Of a stretch of 64,000 bases of DNA, positions 10,643 to 21,587 are shown in pieces (position 1 is the first letter of the stretch; every line of letters starts with the position of its first letter). The notes under the pieces are model-generated. The model did no database searches. It was given only the letters and a program-made list of their open reading frames with translations, and had not been told where the DNA came from. The stretch lies in NCBI RefSeq assembly GCF_965363235.1, contig NC_134840.1, positions 60,754,793 to 60,818,792 on the forward strand. The letters run 5' to 3'. Source of the stretch: Mytilus galloprovincialis. Lineage: Eukaryota; Mollusca; Bivalvia; Mytilida; Mytilidae. The position numbers were made by a program, and so were the translations under genes.

Positions 10643-11716
10643 TCCTTATACCGATGATAAAATTTAGTAAATGTTTTGACTAGTTTGTGATATCGAAAAC
10701 TCTGGTGTAATAATTTTTCAGTAATACATAAATTTCTCTCGTTAAAATCTAAAACATTGTTACATACACGAGCGAATCGTACAAGTTGAGATATATGAAC
10801 ACCGTAAGATGGTGACAAGAACGTCACCATCTAAAAATGGATAATTAACGATAGGAAATAAGAAATCATCTCTTTTATCATAAATTTTAGTATTAAGCTT
10901 TCCGTTAATGATATAGATATCAAGATCGAGGAAAGGGCAGTGGTTTTAGTTAGTATAAGCTTTATTTAAAGTAAGTTTAACAGGATAAATTTCTTTAGTG
11001 TACATACTGAAGTCGTCATTATTGAGAGCCAAAATATCATATTAAACTAAGGACACAGATGGATTCATGACAAAATTGTGTTTTGGTGATGGTGATGTGT
11101 TTGTAGATCTTACTTTACTGAACATTCTTTGCTACTTACAATTTTCTCTATCTATATAGACCTAATCGGCCCTTTAGATACAGAGTAAAATATTTTGTAA
11201 AAATTTACAAAAATTTACAAAATTAATGAAAATTGTTAAAAATTGACTATAAAGGGCAATAACTCCTTAAGGGGTTCACAGTTTAATCTCTATCTATAAT
11301 AGTATTCAAGCCAAAAACCAAAAATTTCTTTAAAAATTACCAATTGGGGGCAGCAACCCAACAACCAGTTGTCTGATTCATCTGAAAATTTACGGGCAGA
11401 TAGATCTTGACTTGATAAACCATTTTATCACCGACAGATTTGCTCTAAATGCTTTGGTTTCAGAGTTATAAGCCAAAATCTACATTTTACCCCCTATGTT
11501 CTATTTTAGCCATGGCGGCCATCTTGGTTGGTGACCCGGCCAAATTTTTTTAACTAGATACCCCAATGACGATTGTGGCCATGTTTGGTTAAATTTGGCC
11601 CAGTAATTTCAGAGGAGAAGATTTTTGTGAAAGTTAACGACGACAGACGACGGACGACGACGACGGACGCCAAGTGATGAGAAAAGCTCACTTGGCCCTA
11701 TGGGCCAGGTGAGCTA

Positions 11717-13084
11717 AAAATAAATAAAAAAGATATCGAAAGGATTCATCTACAATAATCTTTATTAAGAATTATTTCGTGTTTACTTTTTTAAACTTTG
11801 ATACTTAAAAAACCGAGAATAAGTGATCTAATTTAACTAAAGGATTGTATAAAGGATTTGAAATTTCAAAAATTCGTTTTACTGTTTTCAGTCGGCGAGT
11901 GACTTATTTATTAAACAAGATTTTATTGAAACCAAGTTAATAGAAAAAGGCATATTGTTAAAAAGACAGTAAAAGCAAAAACAAAATAGTCTGGATACCC
12001 TCCAATGAGTTGCTGAAAGTCCCTAAGCAAAGACAGAATCAAAAGCGCTAAGACATCTAACGAATGGATAATAATTGTCATATTCCTGACATGGAACAGG
12101 TATTTTCGAAAGTATAAAATGGTGGTTTGAACCTAGTTATTTCATTCATTGGTATTGTTAATATATTTCAAAATCAATTTTGCCTTTGTTTACGGATTCG
12201 AATCGTTGTACTGACCGAACATATGTTTTCACTTCTTAAATTTACTTCTTACTTTTATTTAATGCTTTTAAGTAATCAAATATATTCGTTTGAAATAAGA
12301 GTTAAGTACCTTGTTTATATGTTTGTTATAATTTTATTGTCCAATTAGGATTAAAAATACGGCAGTGATTCATCTTTCTTTAGTTATTCATTAGCTGAAA
12401 AATAACTGTGTTCTTTTAAATTGAATATAAAAAAAAACATCGACTTCGTGATTGGGGTATTGGAATATTAATTGTAATACTAGAAAAAAAAAAAAAAAAC
12501 AAATGATCTAAGTTGAATCAAAAGTTAAATGGAAGAACACCCCTACATTCCTTTAAAAAAGTATAAATTATTATTGTAAATAATATATTAATTATTCATC
12601 TCGTTTTGAGATCCCAAGGAGCTTTGATACATAGTCATTCAACGATTGATAATGTTTTCATTTTATTTGTTTGAACTAATTTCAATTCACTTTTCTATTT
12701 TTTTTAAAAAGGAAATACTATTCCTATTCTTTTGTTGACTTTATGAGTGCTTTTATATTTTCAAACAATGGAAGTGGTAGTACCGTTTTTTTGCCTTAAA
12801 AATTAAATGCAATATCGTTTTCTACCAGAGAGAAACATTGGATATAAAGGAACAGATACCGAAGCACTTTTATTGATTGTTTGATTTGCTTGATTTTATT
12901 TGTCATCTATAAGCCTTTGACAATAAAATATATTTGTATTTTAGAGACATTTTCTGTTTTGAAAAAGGATAAATAGGCTAGCAAAACATACTTTGGATGT
13001 GATGAGATGAGTTAAATTGCAAATAATCTACTTGGCAACATCTTTGTACTTGTCTGCAATAAAAACAAAAATATCAAACGGTTG
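11717..13084. other. Gene-free stretch with a family C fragment
   Basis: About 11990-12130 is a family C repeat fragment (TTGTCATATTCCTGACATGG). The remainder is AT-rich with homopolymer runs (A16 near 12485) and no supported gene; the 73-codon frame at 12127-12348 is low complexity and starts in repeat sequence. Confidence 0.4.
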
Positions 13085-13205
13085 TAGGTATATTGATTGG
13101 CACCAATTTGATCCCTTTTATAGCAGACTTTTCCTGTTATTGTTATTCTTCACTTAAGAGGATTGATAAATACAACACTTACCGCTACCTTGATGAAAAT
13201 TTTGC
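13085..13205 (+). mobile_element. Short reverse transcriptase fragment
   Basis: The forward strand reads as a degraded piece of the same RT as at 47520-48310: GIPMGTN-like residues, then ADF/CYCY, then a TYRYLD-like catalytic block near 13175. It is about 120 bp long, broken, with no flanking domain. Confidence 0.45.
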
Positions 13206-14034
13206 CTTATATATTATTATTATATATTAGTATATTTTAAACAAACTGCGGAAAACTGTATTGACAAAAATATTGAACTCGAAGGTAAAACATTAAACCT
13301 AACGTCTTTTCAAACAACTGAAAATCTGCCTCATATCAAAGGGTCGCCAAGAAGAGATACACAGTAGGTTTCCTTGGAAATGCTGATTGTTTGGTTTAAA
13401 AACACGTCATCCAAACGTTACAAATATGTTGTTAATCAAGAACCTTGATAGTGTCAGTTTAAGATAATTTTAATATTGAATAAAATGTTTTTTGTTTTAA
13501 CAAAGTCAAATCCCCTCCGGAAGACTAGATACTTATATTTACATTGATCATCTTTTAACGAGACAAAACTGGACCAATGTTTTTTTTTTTTGTTTTTTTT
13601 TTAGTGTGGAATGGGGAATACTTGTGTAAAGGGTGGAAAAGTCAAATGTTTTAATACATTTTAAATTATAATCCTGGTACCTTTGATAACTATTAATACC
13701 ATTTCAAGACGAAAGAGACTTAGATTGTATGTACGATAACAGCTCTTTTAATATTTTTAGTATCCACATTTACTTCACGCCATGGATATAAATATTTCCC
13801 TTTGGAAAGATTAAACCTATTTTAGAAAAGTTGTTTCTTGTATTAATCTAGTAAAGGATGAATGACAAAGGAAAATCTCTTAATGAGAAATTTTTTTATG
13901 CTATAAATGCAATAAAGGTTGAATGTTAAAGTAATATCTCACAGAAAATTGATATTCCCTTCTTCAATTCAAATCATGTAAAATATTCTGTATATTCATT
14001 TCAAAATCAAGCAATTGCAAATCCTACAATAAAC
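13206..14034. other. Gene-free stretch, nothing firm
   Basis: It contains a poly-T tract at about 13579-13603 and a small fragment (ATCCTGGTACCTTTGATAAC, near 13671) resembling the family D end. No gene. Confidence 0.35.
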
Positions 14035-14175
14035 TCGTCATAGATACCAGGATCAAAATTTTATATTTACGCCAGACGCGCGTTTCGTCTAAACAAGACT
14101 CACCAGTGAGAAATAGAGTACACAGTTGTTATTCAAGTTTTATATTGAAACTATATGGAGCTAACAAGCACCGTG
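14035..14175 (-). repeat. Family D interspersed repeat, reverse copy
   Basis: It begins with AACTCGTCATAGATACCAGG and contains ACGCGCGTTTCGTCTA and ACTCACCAGTGAG, the reverse of the family D block order at 2320-2575. Confidence 0.45.
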
Positions 14176-14689
14176 ATTTTCAGATTGTATAACTCCACAT
14201 GGAAAACGATGCATGGACACTGACGAATGTTATATGTTTCAATGTGTGTCATTGTCCTATATTAAATAAACTTATTTGTACATACATTTTCATAACTTTT
14301 AAATGATTTTTTTATATGCTTTATGAACGGTAACAAAATCTTTTTTTTAAGTATTGTACTTGATGGTCAATGGCATTTTGATTACTATTGATGTACATTT
14401 GATGTCTCTGGTATTATCTTTAATGTTTAGTCTAGATATAAAATTATGACGGATATTTTGGCGACCACCTGTGTACGTTAAGCTGTAATTTAAAACCAGA
14501 CGGACCAATTGATGTTTTCAAGATAATGTGCATTATAAAGAGTACTTAGATATATCTATTTAGACATACAAATAATGTATCTGCAGCATAAAAGGCAGTT
14601 GTAATTATCTTACATGCATTAAAATTATTTTTTTAAATTGATACATTTTTAATTCCGTTGTTTATTATCTTATCTCATCTAGGGTTTCG

Positions 14690-15075
14690 ACATAATGTTA
14701 GTGAGCATGATACTGCAATAGTACGTACCTAATGACACCGAATCCTTGCTAAAGAAAGACGAATGATACAAGTACAAGGGACAGTCAAACTCATAAGACG
14801 AAATTAAACTGACAACGCCATGTCTAAAAAGGAAAAAGACGAACAGACAAATAATATTACACAAAATACAGCACAGAAAACTAAAGACTAAGCAACACGA
14901 ACAATCAAAATCTAGAAGTGACCTCAGGTGTTCCGAAAGGAGATGAGCAGATCCTGATCCGCATGTGGTACCCGTCGTGTTGCTCATTCTAGAAAAAAAA
15001 AATCCCGGTAATAAGCCTGATTCGGTCATCTGTGAAGCGGATATTCCATAACGGTCAAGCAACTGGTAATGGCGT
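14690..15075 (-). mobile_element. 3' end of a Penelope-like retroelement
   Basis: On the reverse strand the 127-codon frame at 14679-15062 begins LDRYGISASQMTESG, which resembles the tail of the RT encoded by the fragments elsewhere in the window, then runs into repeat-like 3' sequence (CCTCAGGTGTTCCGAAAGG on the plus strand). Opposite-strand relatives of this 3' part lie at 17270-17460 and 17885-18160. Decayed; no intact element. Confidence 0.45.
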
Positions 15076-15390
15076 CCGTAAAATCAACTAATTTGCAAAT
15101 CATTAAGGTATTATAAAAACTAATCATAGATACCAGACTTAAGATTAGGGAGAAATCTAATTGGTCCGGACGGGTAAGCAGATTTTGCTAATTTCATGCA
15201 ATATTTAACATACAAACACTAAAGAGAATGGTTATACTTATTAACGTCATAAGCTGATTGAGATAGTATATTACTATACACATGAATTCATAGTCGTACT
15301 TAGATCCGTAAAATAAGGTCATTACTGTTGGCAAAGAGACAAACAGTACCATAAAGGCCTTTGAATGTACCCCGCTCTACCCGGGAAAAA

Positions 15391-15690
15391 ACACCTGTGG
15401 TATGATTGCCAATGAGACAACTATTCCCAAGAAATCAAATGACACAGAATAACTATAGGTCACTACACGGCCTTCAACAATGAGCAAAGTCATACCTTAT
15501 TTAGTCAGCTATTAAAGTCACCGAAATGAAAAATGTAAAACAATAAAAACGAGAAAACAATTGACCTAATTTCTGTACAAAACAATGAACGAAAAAAATT
15601 TTATAACACAACAAATAACCGAAGCCACTTAATTACAGGCTTCTGACTAAGGACAGGCACATACAGAATGTGGAAGCGTAAATAAAAAAA
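15391..15690 (+). repeat. Family A interspersed repeat
   Basis: It matches 25812-26168: GTGGTATGATTGCCAATGAG, AACTATAGGTCAC, GGCCTTCAACAATGAGCAAA, and a tail with GGACAGGCACATACAGAATG. Diverged, non-coding, probably SINE-like. It shares its head with family B. Confidence 0.55.
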
Positions 15691-15839
15691 AAAAAACAAT
15701 TGAATTAATGATATTCAGTAATATGGTTATAAATTATTTCCATTACGAATTTCCAAATGAGACCGGCAGTATGCAATGTCTGTATAATACCACCAAAACT
15801 GGTTGTTTAGTATCTAACAGCACTTCGATAACGTACAAG

Positions 15840-16870
15840 CCTTTAAATTTCTTTTTTGAATGGTCTATTTAAAACAAATCGTGCACAAACGGATAAATCA
15901 TATTATAAATAACGTTGATATTACTAGTCAATAAAAAAAATTAACTCAGCTTTGTTCGATTCATGCACATATTATTATTACCAATCCCTGTGAAAAGAAA
16001 GATAAATTGTGGAAGGTATGCTATAATGTAAAGAGTAACGATGATCATTAACATGCAAGAATATGTATCCTTTTCAATCTTTCTCTTTGTCTTGAGGTTG
16101 CATCTTCACTTATATAATTTTATCGATTGTCTTTCAGTCAGCATTGTATTGGGAAACTCTTCAGTTTCAGCCATATACATTACTGAATTTTGTGATTTGT
16201 GAATTGGAATAGCTGGTTCGCCATTTATCGTCAACATTTTTTTAATGTATTTGAATGTCTATTTGTTGCATTCGTTTTCTATTCATTATCAACTGCTTCT
16301 AAATTTATAGACAACTAATACTAACTGTTATTATTTCAAGCACTATTTTAAAGTTCAGATCCGTGATAAAATCACAAATATGCAGCCATAAGTTTTCTCC
16401 AGTTCTGCACCGACCATATACTCAGTTGTTAGTCTTTTGTTTCCAACTTATATCTTCTCATTCACGATGTTAAGGAGTATTAAATAAAGTGCAAACTAAA
16501 AAAAAGTAAAGTCTCTTTTCAGGCAACTATTTGAGAGTTATCTGCCATTAAAACGGTCGACATACTTTCAAACATCTACGAAGAGATATGAATTACAGAA
16601 TGATGAAGATTAAGCTACATTGGTCGGCACCCAAAACAACTTAATGCAAAGTGGACCCTCTGACATTTACTGGCAGTATATTCATAATTATTTCCAATGA
16701 AGATCTTGTTAAACTTGCCATACATAATGTGATATACGGCAAGATACGGTTTGCAAAACCAATCGTTGCATTTAGGTTTCATCTTAATGTTATAAATAAC
16801 TACACAAGTTGTATTACCCAAAATTCTTAAAACATCAATGTAACAAGAGATACATTATTCATGATTGTTA
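15840..16870 (-). pseudogene. GPCR pseudogene related to receptor 2
   Basis: Collinear with receptor 2 over nearly its whole length. From the 3' side: a TM7-like block (about 15860-15930), a TM6 block containing the reverse of ACCAATCCCTGTGAAAAG (about 15975-16060), an ICL3-like region, an ECL2/TM4 block near 16400-16480, the CGACATACTTTCAAACATCT block equivalent to RYLKVCRP (about 16556), and TM1-TM3 to 16870. The reverse frame at 16615-16821 still reads GNTTCVVIYNIKMKP and PYLAV, aligning with GNATVVAVYSFKMKS and PYLAV of receptor 2. No frame covers more than a fraction of the gene, so it is a dead paralogue. It lies 4.7 kb from receptor 2 on the same strand, as expected for an old tandem copy. 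Confidence 0.85.
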
Positions 16871-17269
16871 GTCCACTGGTTAACTTTTCCGTGTTTTATT
16901 TATTTCGGCATCCTTATGTCTTTTTCAGACATAGAAAAGAGAATTCGTTTGCCTTTTGGAGTTGGCCCACATGGCACTTGTATCTTATCTTTTTATACAA
17001 ATAACATATTCACGATGAGCACAGGGATAACGAAATCCTACATTTTCAAACAGAAAACTAATGGCTAAATTTAAGTTATATCGAGAAACAGTTATTGTAG
17101 TTGGCGACTTAGTAACATTGTGACTACAGTTTCGTAGCTTTGGCATATAGAAAATGTACTTTAATCAAACACGATTGTGAGTATTCAATCTTTCTCCTAA
17201 TGTAGTGGAGAATCAGCACACGATTTATATCTAAAAATGGTTTGAAAACAAAGAAATAACACGACGGGT
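16871..17269. other. Gene-free stretch, nothing recognised
   Basis: Short open frames at 16865-17068 and 17124-17309 have no domain and no homologue in the window. No repeat recognised. Confidence 0.35.
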
Positions 17270-17460
17270 GCCGTATACGGTGCAAGAAATGCTTACCCTT
17301 TCGGAGCATCTGATTTCACTCCCGGTTTTTAGTGGAGTTCGTGTTGTTTCTTATTTATTATTTATAACTGTTGATGTAAATGTCCTTTGGTTGTTTTAGT
17401 CTTTGTTTACTCCTTGGTTTTGGTTGTTATTGTCTTTGGCTCTAGAGATTGATAAAGAAC
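17270..17460 (+). repeat. Retroelement 3'-end fragment
   Basis: ATGCTTACCCTTTCGGAGCA, then TAGTGGAGTTCGTGTTGTTT, match the block order at 17930-18010 and the reverse of 14930-14960. Confidence 0.45.
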
Positions 17461-17884
17461 TAAACTGAATTAACAAAAATCACATATTAAAGTATAAGAG
17501 CAACTTTTAGATACACAACGTTTCCTCGAATGAATAATCAGTCAAACGTTCAAGGATATAATTGGGAAGACACCATAAGCAGACTGCAACATTAAAAAAA
17601 AAAAGAAAATTAAATTAAAACAATAAGGAAACATAGAACCCTCACAAAATATAAGTATTGGCAAGATGCTGGAAAATAAGAGTTACAAGAATGATTAACA
17701 TTTATGTTTTGTTTGGTATCACAATTTTGTAATAAAAACCGATACAAACAAAATTCAAAGATTTCATTGTTAAAATGCAAAAATAAGTTTATTCATAGGG
17801 CAAATAAATTAACACGGATCTTATATAATTTTATAGGCTATACAAACAGTATTAGTTCAAAATTTATGATGAACCTTTTTGCGT

Positions 17885-18160
17885 TCCGATGTACCGGGTT
17901 TGTAATAACATGAGCAACACCACTGGTGCCACATGTGGAGCAGGATATGCTTACCCATCCGGAGCACATTAAATCCTCCCAAGTTTTTGGTGGGGTTCGT
18001 GCTGCTTGGTCTTTTGTTTTTTTATGTTGTGTCGTTTTTACTATGGTTTGTGTTTGTCTGTTTGTCTTTCTATTTTGGCCATGGCAATATCAGTTTGTTT
18101 TCGATCTATGAGTTTGAATGTCCCTCTGGTATATTTCACCCCTCCTTAAGATAAGTAGTG
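17885..18160 (+). repeat. Retroelement 3'-end fragment, second copy
   Basis: GAGCAACACCACTGGTGCCA, CTTACCCATCCGGAGCAC, GGTGGGGTTCGTGCTGCTTG and GGCCATGGCAATATCAGTTT are the reverse complement of the blocks at 14760-15000. The predicted 61- and 73-codon frames here are translations of this repeat. Confidence 0.5.
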
Positions 18161-18842
18161 GTCATTGACACAAAGATTAGTCTTTAGTCTTCTATTTTGT
18201 GTTTTGTATACTGCTGTTTGTTCGTCTATCAATAAAGGCAACAGTAGTATCCCGCTGTTCAATACTCATTAATCTATTAAACGAAAACAAATCCAGCTTA
18301 CAAAGTAATATTAAGGTTAATGTGGTCCCTTTGGCTTAAATATCTTTTTTTCATCTTAAATACCATATGAATACAGACAAGACTATGTATCTGGAAAACT
18401 TTAGGCATAGAATGTTTAAGATAAATATAATTTAAGTATTAAATTTTCTGAAACATTAAATGCATTCTAAAGTGTCTATCTAGGATAAGCAATCTCTTAA
18501 ACTTTTCAAGATTAACAGTATTTCCAAACGGAAGATTATACACACAGAAGAAAAGGTATACTTAACAACAAAATTGTTTTCATTTACCTGTATATAATAT
18601 GACGTAAGTTTTTATCTTTTTTCAAAGTTTATGTTTTTCTAAAACAAAAATAACATTTCACAGCAGTTTTATACTTTTACCTTAGTTTAAACCTATTTAT
18701 TTATTTTCAACCTTAATTATTTATCTTTCATTTTATAGGAACTATGTATTTGCATTGTATCACAGATCAAAATTATTCGTTCATTAAGTGTTAATTTGTG
18801 TTACTACGTTTTTTGATTGAGTTAAGCCTTCCAATTGATATT
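18161..18842. other. Gene-free stretch, nothing recognised
   Basis: AT-rich; no frame, hairpin or repeat that I can support. Confidence 0.35.
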
Positions 18843-19110
18843 TTATAATGTGTCTTTCTACGTTGTGACATTAAACTACTGTTTCAGAAAAGGGAGAAGG
18901 TTTGGTACCATTAAAAATTTAATCCCGCTACAATTGTTTGCTCCTGTCCTAAGTCAGGAATCTGATGTGCAGTGTTTGTCGTCTGTTTATGTGGTTCTAA
19001 AGCGTTTCTCGTTTTATATATTTTGACCGTTGGTTTTCCCGTTTAAATGATTTAACCATTGTAATTTGTGGGGCCTTTTATAGCTTGCTGTGTCTAAATG
19101 CCTTTTTGTG
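18843..19110 (-). repeat. Family B interspersed repeat, reverse copy
   Basis: AGGTTTGGTACCATTAAAAA, then TAATCCCGCTACAATTGTTT and CCTAAGTCAGGAATCTGATG, are the reverse of the family B tail seen at 1190-1300; GGGGCCTTTTATAGCTTGCT reverses its middle. Confidence 0.55.
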
Positions 19111-19350
19111 TTTCTTTGGTACATATGATGTGGCTCTGTGCTTATACATCCTGTGACTGTGTGATTGTGCCAATGTTTGTTTTATAGTGATTAAGATAAT
19201 AACACAATGGTGACTGCTGTACCCCCCCTTTTTTTTAACGTTTTTACATTTTTACCTATTATATCGGTTTCAATATAATGGAATTTTATGCGACTGTCAT
19301 ACAAGTGAGATTAGTTATAAAACCAGGTTCAATCCACCATTAAACATGTC
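19111..19350 (-). repeat. Family C repeat, reverse copy
   Basis: TGTTTTATAGTGATTAAGAT, GACTGTCATACAAGTGAGAT and AACCAGGTTCAATCCACCAT reverse the block order at 20575-20770. It abuts the family B copy. Confidence 0.5.
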
Positions 19351-19680
19351 TACCAAATAACAGTTGTTGTCCATTTGTTTGATGTTTTTTAACATTTGAT
19401 TTTGCTATTTAATTAGGACTTTCTGTTTTGAATTTTCCTCGGAGTTCAGTATTTTTGTGATTATACTTTTATTTATATAATGGTAACATGGTTTTATAGA
19501 TTACTTTACATAAATAGAGAAATGAATTCAGAAATATTTTATGGTTTCTTTAAAAATAAACAATGCAAAATGATGACACTGTTAACATTCAAGTACTTAC
19601 TCTTGTGAAAAGAAATATAGTTTTGATATATAAAAGTATAACATAAGACTGCGCATTAATAACAAGGTCTGTACTGTTAC

Positions 19681-19743
19681 AAAGTGCTTGATATTGTTAA
19701 GAACAATTCACATTTTACTCAACGAAACAATATCAAGCACTTT
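19681..19743. repeat. 18-bp perfect inverted repeat
   Basis: AAAGTGCTTGATATTGTT at 19681-19698 is exactly reverse-complemented at 19726-19743, leaving a 27-nt loop. It could be a small MITE remnant or an RNA hairpin; no target duplication is evident. Confidence 0.6.
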
Positions 19744-20389
19744 AAAACAATACCGATCTTGTTATTGTTGCGTAGTCTTTTGTTATAATATTATGTATAA
19801 AACGAAGTTTATCTTTATCCTTCGCCACTCATTTATCATAACCAAATTTTCAAGTCTTTTTCTTTTGAGTCAATTGTGCATTGTTCTGAACAATAAACTG
19901 TTAGATTCTTGGGAACATACATCACACAATAAAGAAGTATTTGTTCATTTCAAAAATTAACTGCCACTGTAATGCTGAATTTGTATCGCATTCTGTCAAT
20001 AGAAGACTAAACTGATGTGTTGGTTTTATCCCAGTTAATGAAGTTACGCCGCTCTCTGAACAATGGTTTTTTTTAAATATAAAAATCCAACTTCTGTTTT
20101 CCTTGAAAGACCTTTAGTAGTGATGGAAATTGTAAGATTAACATATTAAGCAATTTTAAGAAATAGAATTTTACCTATGTTCTAGTCTCATTAATCGATT
20201 ATAAAGACAAATCAAGTTTACAAAGAAAAACTGAAGGAAACGTTTGGTCTTGAAAAGGAACCAGATCGGTTGCGTCGACAGGGTACACAGCTCATGCAAT
20301 GGCTGTTTTACTCGCCAAACGAATACATTCTCCGTCAAAATGTCTCAAACGGTATAAATTATCCCAGTGAATAAAGATCTAAGACAGAT
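19744..20389. other. Gene-free stretch, nothing recognised
   Basis: A 90-codon frame at 19688-19960 begins inside the hairpin and shows no domain. No repeat recognised. Confidence 0.3.
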
Positions 20390-21080
20390 ACAATATGTCG
20401 CTAGTGAGTAAACACAAAGAATCAAAGAATTTGAAAAAAGTAAAGTCACAAAAAACTGAAATCCGAGGAAAATTCAAAAAGAAAAATCCCTAATCAAATG
20501 GCAATATCAAAAGCTCAATCACATCAAACGAATGAATAACAACTGTCATATTCCTGACATGGTACATGAATTTTCTCATGTAGAAAATGGTGGATTAAAC
20601 CTGGTTATATAGCTAGCTTAACCTCTTACTTGTATGACAGTTGCATTAAATTCCATGATATTGACAACGATGTTTGAATGAAACAAACAGACATAATAGG
20701 TAAAAATGTCAAAGTCAACATTGTGTTATAATCTTAATCACTATAAAAACAAACAAATATGTAACAAAGAAGCACAAAAAAGCACAAAACAAAGCACATT
20801 AGCAAAAGTTAAAGACAAGAACACAAAAATTTACCATAGCATAATAACCGATGACGGGATATATAAGTACAAAGCCACGTCATATGTATCAAAGAAACTA
20901 AAAAAGGCATAAAGACAAAGCACATTAGCAAAATGAAAGAAAAAAGTACAAATTGTTGAGTAACACAATGACGGGATGTATAAGTACAAAGAAACACAAA
21001 AAGGCATATAGACAAAGCACAAAAAAAGGAAGACAAGAATACAAAACTTATAGAACAATAACATAATGACGGGATGTATC
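20390..21080 (+). repeat. Family C interspersed repeat with internal tandem
   Basis: The core ACTGTCATATTCCTGACATG lies at about 20543 and is followed by AATGGTGGATTAAACCTGG and TATTGACAACGATGTTTGAA. The 3' half repeats imperfectly with ATGACGGGAT at 20851, 20968 and 21065 and adjacent AGACAAAGCAC blocks. Long A-rich frames on the reverse strand are low complexity. Confidence 0.5.
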
Positions 21081-21587
21081 AAACAGACTAAACACTAAAA
21101 GTAATATTGATAAAGGAGAAACAAGAGAATGCGTATGCGTTGTAGTGTTCGTATTTATTGAGATATACGACATACGACAGGCTTATGTATGTTAATGCAT
21201 AGAAATGTAATTTTAAAGATTGGAATGATGCAATTAACAACTTTGTCATTTGTATTTTAGTCGTCAATAAGTGTCTCTATCTAGAAACAGATTAATGTTG
21301 ACGTGTGAAGATGATTTAATATTTACTTCAAAAAGTGTATATCAATTCAACAGTCCTCAATATGAAGTCCCCAACGCATCCACAATCTTATGTTAAAATT
21401 TCAATAAAATGTGTTATGAAACTAAATCAATTCATATTTTACTTGCAATTTGACTCTGACAGCCTACTATAAGTTATATTTCAAAAAGCAAATTAACGTT
21501 ATCAATATACAAAAAGCTACATGTTTCAGTTTTGTATTTACAATGAATATTATTAATTTACAAAAAAAACCCAGATTTTTGATGTAT
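21081..21587. other. 3' flank of receptor 2
   Basis: Probable 3'UTR and intergenic DNA of the reverse-strand receptor; no repeat or frame recognised. On the reverse strand an AATAAA-like signal is not evident close to the stop. Confidence 0.35.

Larger units (their letters stand above)
8417..11036 (-). mobile_element. 5'-truncated retroelement (probably Penelope-like), nested in H1
   Basis: On the reverse strand, about 10645-11036 encodes the downstream part of a reverse transcriptase: a start near DILALNNDD (just after the catalytic YLDD position), CPFLDLDIYI, KIYDKRDDF, YGVHISQLVRFARV and FTKFYHRYK. About 9298 down to 8417 is its 3' region, also copied at 480-1435. The fragment is decayed and non-functional. 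Related RT pieces lie at 13085-13205, 26780-27020 and 47520-48310. I assign it to Penelope-like elements from motif memory; another RT clade is possible. Confidence 0.55.
8379..11716 (+). mobile_element. Hairpin-ended element H1, carrying nested insertions
   Basis: The left end is a perfect hairpin (AGGCTCTAAAGAGCCT, 8381-8396) followed by CGCTCACCTT. The right end is a long hairpin (stem GCTCAC...GTGAGC, about 11685-11714) followed by TAAAAA, preceded by a GAC/GACG-rich tract. The same architecture occurs uninterrupted at 44444-45877. The body is split by a retroelement at 8417-11036; sequence resumes with CATATTAAACTAAGGACACA. No coding capacity. Terminal hairpins and an A/T-rich target suggest a non-autonomous Helitron/Helentron-like element, but the class is inference. 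Confidence 0.6.
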
